Shown here: positions 59,090 to 64,000 of the stretch, one piece after another
Layout of the letters: every line of letters starts with the position of its first letter
Position numbering within the stretch: the stretch's first letter is position 1
NCBI RefSeq assembly: GCF_021134715.1
Contig: NC_060020.1
Span: forward strand, 5,518,001-5,582,000
Length of the DNA stretch: 64,000 nucleotides
Reading direction: 5' to 3'
Origin: Daphnia pulex
Taxonomy: Eukaryota > Arthropoda > Branchiopoda > Diplostraca > Daphniidae
Notes under the pieces: model-generated
Databases searched by the model: none
What the model was told of the DNA's origin: nothing
Seen by the model: only the letters and a program-made list of their open reading frames with translations
Made by a program: the position numbers and the translations under genes

Positions 59090-60427
59090 ATGGAACATAA
59101 ACATCCGGCCCCCATTTTTCTCTCTATCTAAGTAACCCCCCAACCCACTTCCCCGTTTTACCTTATTTTTATTTTGGTAAGCAGTTACTCTTGCACACTG
59201 TCTGTCTATGAATAAGGATCAACGGCCATCACTTGTTGATTCAAATATGTATCTCATCATCTTCATTTGACGTGGATTTTTTTTTTCAACAACTAAAAGC
59301 GCGCGCGTTCACTCATGTTGACTTAAACTGGAAGGGCAAATAAAGAATCAACTTAAAAAAAAACTTTCGTTTCGTAATGTACTTTTGAATCAACTTTTGA
59401 TGGTCTCCGTTTACTTTTTCATCTGAACGTAGAAATTCTCGATAATGGTTGTCGGTCTAGGATAGTTATTGGTGTTGTCGATTGATGCGAGCGTCATGTT
59501 GAAGAATTGGTTGAAAAATGTTTTTCATACCTTATAAAGCGCAAGTTTCTCACATCGACATATCCATCTTACGTTTTGTATTCAGTTCACATCCAAATCA
59601 ATCCTTTTAACACGGACATTAGGCGTTTGCATTGCGCAATTTCGTACATTAACATGATGTCGCCCCCCAACTTTTTTAAAGCAAAATCATGTATTAAATA
59701 ATTGATCGTCAACGTAAGACTTACCTAAAACCTACCGATTGGTTCCTTATGTTTTGATTCCAGCAGCTTTGTCGATGGCAATTCCATCTTTAATTCTCAT
59801 TTAATCTGGGTGTTGTGATTTCTTCCCTGGCTCCTTCCGGCAAAAAGTTGCATCCGTTCAAAAGTTCAAAAATTCGCGCGTGCTTTTATCCCAAAAAAGC
59901 GGCCGTCACCTTTCTATGTGTCCCTTGAGCACTTACTGTCGTGTCCATTTCCTAAACTATAGTTCATTTTCTGGAAGTCTGTCGTATCATCGTTTGCGTT
60001 TAACTTTTTCGTCGACACCGACACCATAGAAAAAGCTCGGTCGAGAAGTTTATCCTTTTCCTGCCAATACATTTTTCTCTTCTTTCCATTTTCCTCTTCT
60101 TTTTTATTCACTCTACAATTCTGTCTTCATACTTTTTATGTTTTTTTTTCTATCCATTTTGGTGCCAGTCGCCCTCGAGGGCCTCAATAAACGGAATTGT
60201 ACACTGAAATCTGGCAATGAATCCATCGTTTCAATTTTTATATTTTCCGCATCACACAAAATGTACATGTGGCAACATGGCATCGAATGAAACATTTGTT
60301 GTCTGCTAGCATTGTCTTGGTCCACTGTGATCAAGTATATAATCGACTTCAATTCAATGTCAGTTGTGAGTGAGAGAATACGAATAATGTTAGATTTGCT
60401 TTTGTTTCAACTAAAGTAGTTAAAAAG
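59090..60427. other. 3' UTR of the acidic-protein gene and upstream flank of the DUF4211 gene
   Basis: Contains the 3' UTR with AATAAA at 59339 followed by AT-rich sequence. Minus-strand frames here (59914-60111, 60113-60352) have no recognised domain. The DUF4211 gene promoter should lie just before 60428. Confidence 0.55.
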
Positions 60428-63400
60428 ATGAATCGGAGTTTAAACAATAAAAAGATACAGCATACCGCTGCCGGAGCAAAGAGACCTGTCTCGCTGCTTT
60501 CATCTGAAGAAGAGCTGAGTGATAGAAGAAGTAGTAGTAGTATTGAATCTACACAATCACTCAAAGATTCAAAGTGCCAAAGAAGTACAAGGAAAGCTGC
60601 CCAGAAAGGCTGGCAGGAAAAATTTGATCCTTTTGAATGCCATTTTGTAGGTTTATCTTCTACCTCTGATGAGGAATGGAGTGACATGGTTCCAAAACAT
60701 TCCCGAGACAGTGATCTTGATTGGAGCCCAGAGGAGTCTCAGGTAGTTTATTTAAAGCCTACATAGAATTTTGTATTTAGTATTCAGTTTCATCTCAACT
60801 TTTGTAGTCCAGATCAACAGCACCTCAGAAACATAGACCGATCGCTATGAAGAGAACATCCCCCAGTAGTGCACCCATTCTTAAATCAGGAGCTAATTTG
60901 AAGGACTCAGATGAAGATCTACATTCATCACCTCCAAAGCTGATGGCAATTGTCAAGAAATCAAAAGACTGCCCCAAGCCTTCTCGTCCACCACAATTGA
61001 AAGCAAAACCAACGTCACCTATTGATAGCAAGGACAAGATTTTACTCTCTGTTCAAACACCTCTTGATTGTGTGGAAAGTACAAGCAGCCCAGAAAATCC
61101 TCCTACTCTGGCAGCAAAGCCAATTTTTGAAACAATTAAAGAAAAGAATTTGTCAGTAGCCAATTGTAAACCTCCTAAGCTAAAGGTAAAACCAACACAA
61201 ATTCAGAAAGATTGCAATAACCAACTTAAACCAAAGGAACCACCTTCAAACGTCGTAATGGAACCAGAATCACCAAACAGTAGAAAAAAAGTAAAAGTTT
61301 CAGTAACTTCCCCAAAGCTGTTACCCATTTTCGAAAAACCAAAAGAGAAAAGTCAAGTGGAATGCTTTGCATCGCCCCCCAAAGAAACCACATTCTTTTT
61401 ACTGGCTGAAGATGATGTTTCTGAAGCTTCTCTGGAACCTCCAAAACTGAGCATTGTAAAAACAACAAGAAGAAGTAGCCACAAATCTTCAAAGCCACCA
61501 ATGCTTGAAGAATTGGTATCAGACTCAGGGGTAATTGAAGAAGATCAGGCCTCATCACCTTCTCCAGGACCTCCAAACCTTACAAGTACTCTTACAAAAT
61601 CAAACACTTGCAACCAAAAATCTTCTCAGTCACCTCGTCTCAAAGCAGCCACATCAAACTTGGTTGTTCCCGATAAAGATAAGCAGATCTCAGTAATACC
61701 TTCTCCAGCAGCTCTAAATCTTGTGACGAGTGATACAAAATCCAAGAAGCGCAGTCACAAAAAGTCTTCCCGACCACCAGTTCTAAAAGAAACGACGTCA
61801 ATCTCAAAGGTTTCTGAAGTTCCTGAATCTATACAGTCTCCTTTAACACCCCTGAAGTCGAAATCGGTTTCAAATAAAAAAGGGAAAAGGAAGAGTTCAA
61901 AATCTTCTCAACCATCAACACTGGAAGATCTAGCAACAATCTCACCAACCTCAGTTTTACCTGAAGCGCAGGCTTCATCCACTCCTCTTGCAATACCATC
62001 AAAGATGAAAACGATTGCTAAAAAAAAGATGAGTAGTTCTAATCCTTCTCCACTACCAACCGTCATACCAGAATCAACAAGTGACGGAGTCCAGCGTTCG
62101 ACAACCTCATCGCCACAGCTAATCATAGATTTCCCCCTCTCGTTCTCTGGAACAAGATCGCACAAAGCTAGCCTTCTTGAAAAGGGGTTTGAGGTAAGTT
62201 TATTTTAAAACTTTTACATGCCCTTCAATTTTTAATTAAACAAGATTTTGCGTTGTAGAGTGGAAAATTTATTATACTCAAATCAGATTTAAAAACTCAG
62301 AAATCTCCTAGTATATGGAGAATAGACGGGAAAAATCTGCTTCAAAAATATGAATCCATTTCTTACAATGATGGAATCGCTTATCGCAACATTTCTACAG
62401 TAAGATTTTGTAATTTTACAATTTTCTTAGTTGACACTTCATTTTATTTTTTTTTTTACTTTTTTATAGTATTCTAGCTGGATGGCTTCTAACAAAGGTC
62501 TCTATGTTCCTATCGAAGTGGAATTTTCCGTCCAGAGTAAATCTGAAACAATTGTCACTTTCGATCGGAAAAACGTCATGCTTCCAATCGAGTAAGGTTT
62601 ACTTAAAGCATCTTCGATTTTATTGCTTTTATCCATAATCTTTATCCTAAAGGGATGGAATGATGGAAGCGTTGAATGAAGAGGCAAACTCTATGATAGA
62701 TACCTTTCAGATTTACCTGCAAACCCTAATTTCTCAGGCTTTGGATTCCAACTTTGTCAAAGAAATTGTCAAGGAACAAGGTATAAAATTGGTTGAGTTA
62801 TATTTTCTCGGCTTTGTTTAAATAAATTATTCTTCCATTAGACGAATACTTCTTGTCTAGTATTGCTGCGATAGAGGATCATTGGATTTTGCCCAAGAGA
62901 AAGATGTTGAAGGAAATCATCAAAATGAAGAAACCTTTCCAGGTATGTGGTTATTCATTTCTTGCGGCCATCGGCGCTCGGCTATTATAATTTCATTTTT
63001 TTATTTTTTATTATTATTATTCTAGGAATTATTAGAGGCTCACCCGGGGCTAGAGCTGCGATGCGTAACGTCCGGTGACAAGTCGTGCGATAGCTGCAAC
63101 GGGCGTAACCCTACGAGAAGTTTCGAATTTCAAACTCTTAGTTACAGCTTTGACACGCTGGATATAATGGAAGGGAAACCTACGAATAAGGTACTTGTAT
63201 TTTTATTAGCTCATGTTATGAGAGAAATGAAACAAATTTTGCATTGTCGTCTCGTTTCCACAGATGTATCGACTCTGCCTGTCGTGTACTGACCGAATCC
63301 TCCTCTACCACGAGCTCTTCCACATGCGCTACCATCTTTTCACTTGTTGTCAGACTAAAGTAAACCAATATGATCAAGGTGACGGCCCTGCAGCACTAAC

Positions 63401-63515
63401 ATCATCTCTAGCTGATCAAAATTGGAAGTCTTTGATGCATCGTAAAGTATTACTTGTACTAGCCGAAACTCAACAGGTCATCAGTCAATATTCTGCGGAT
63501 GCTTGCGTTGTTTGA
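60428..63515 (+). CDS. DUF4211 (CCDC82-like) protein with repetitive N-terminal half
   Basis: Eight exons (60428-60742, 60808-62193, 62259-62399, 62470-62591, 62653-62780, 62842-62942, 63026-63190, 63264-63515) give 869 residues in frame. The N-terminal 570 residues are Ser/Pro/Lys-rich and disordered, with acidic Ser patches (SSEEELSDR, SSTSDEEWSDM) and recurrent PPxL motifs. The C-terminal part, about residues 695-835, has the DUF4211 pattern known from CCDC82 and QSER1: a helical region ending ELLEAHPGLELRC, a CDSC pair, then MYRLCLSCTDRILLYHELFH and RYHLFTCC. Family function is poorly defined and nuclear. The segment about 568-655 (FIILKSDLK, WRIDGKNLLQKYE, YVPIEVEF) was not recognised. 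Family assignment is good; orthology is inferred. Confidence 0.85.
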
Positions 63516-63855
63516 AAAATGATTTTGTTGCATGTGACTATAAATCGTGTATGGTGCTGAGTGTATGTTTTTGAAACAAAGCATGAGTGACGTCTGACGC
63601 GACTGACTATGAATGATCGGAAATGTTCTTCGATATCTCGCTTTTCTGCAATACAAGACATATATGTTTTAATCCGCATTTAAAAATTCAAATACTTTGT
63701 ACAACTACATTTTAGTTCTTTATTATCTTGGCGAATTAAAAAAAAATAATTATGCATTTATCTCATTTGACAAATGAACACACAAAACGAAAATACAAAA
63801 ACATATAACTTAGGTAGGTTCGAATAATGTAGGACGCAATGGTCAATTTAAAAGT

Positions 63856-64000
63856 TTAGACAACACAGTCCCATGTTGACAGCCAATCAGGTTCTTGCAT
63901 ATTTTCTTCAAAGATGGGTGAGCCAGAAATACTATTTGTGTGGTCGACATAGTCGATGATTTCCTCTGACTTGCAAAAAGGCGAATCTGGACATTCAACT
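63856..64000 (-). CDS. C-terminal end of an unrecognised protein (5' partial)
   Basis: A minus-strand frame enters from the window edge and ends at TAA (63856-63858). The visible 47 residues include CPDSPFCKSEEIIDYVDH, SGSPIFEENMQEPDW and the end STWDCVV. Codon use looks coding and AATAAA words on the minus strand follow within about 135 bp (near 63718). The protein is acidic here. Too little is visible to name it. It converges with the DUF4211 gene, whose stop is only 340 bp away. Confidence 0.6.
   Translation of the reverse strand, partial: VECPDSPFCKSEEIIDYVDHTNSISGSPIFEENMQEPDWLSTWDCVV

Overview
The window looks like a gene-dense piece of a small arthropod genome, most likely a branchiopod crustacean such as Daphnia (inference). 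The reasons are short GT-AG introns (often 60-100 bp), animal-specific gene families (otopetrin, NELL, Ly6/uPAR, DAP5/NAT1, ClC-3), a TATA plus arthropod TCAGT initiator, and Tyr-rich YYTT-type repeat proteins of the kind I associate with Daphnia. No prokaryotic, organellar or viral gene was recognised. No tRNA, rRNA or CRISPR array was seen by eye.

Layout. 1-1049 (+): C-terminal CBS-domain exons of a ClC-3/4/5-type chloride/proton exchanger, whose 3' end meets an opposing gene at about 2.03-2.06 kb. 2.24-5.77 kb and 8.20-11.35 kb (both -): two tandem otopetrin proton-channel paralogs. 14.9-20.1 kb (+): eIF4G2/DAP5/NAT1, with an AUG-free leader and a predicted ACG start at the position where the mammalian gene uses GUG. 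21.65-27.06 kb: a segment bounded by diverged long inverted repeats that holds two decaying copies of a Tyr-rich secreted structural-protein gene, a 24-bp minisatellite and other short repeats. 27.2-31.3 kb: repeat-rich, with no confident gene. 32.4-42.7 kb (-): a complete 15-exon NELL-like gene (LamG/TSPN, VWC, EGF and VWC domains plus a novel low-complexity tail). 43-53 kb: simple-sequence-rich, with one uncertain minus-strand candidate. 53.2-53.8 kb (-): a three-exon Ly6/uPAR GPI-anchor-type protein. 57.5-59.1 kb (+): a small acidic prothymosin-like nuclear protein. 60.4-63.5 kb (+): an eight-exon DUF4211 (CCDC82-like) protein with a repetitive N-terminal half. 63.86-64.0 kb (-): the C-terminal end of an unrecognised gene.

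The genes are unrelated neighbours rather than a pathway, apart from the otopetrin pair and the Tyr-rich pair, which are tandem duplications. Exon models were assembled by hand from splice signals and frame continuity. Six complete models sum to exact multiples of three: otopetrin A, DAP5, NELL, Ly6, the acidic protein and DUF4211. The most interesting items are the AUG-less DAP5 start, the shared frameshift and Tyr-to-stop changes in the Tyr-rich cluster inside an inverted repeat, the lineage-specific NELL tail, intron differences between the otopetrin paralogs, and a recurrent CTCF-like TAGATGGCG motif near several 5' ends.
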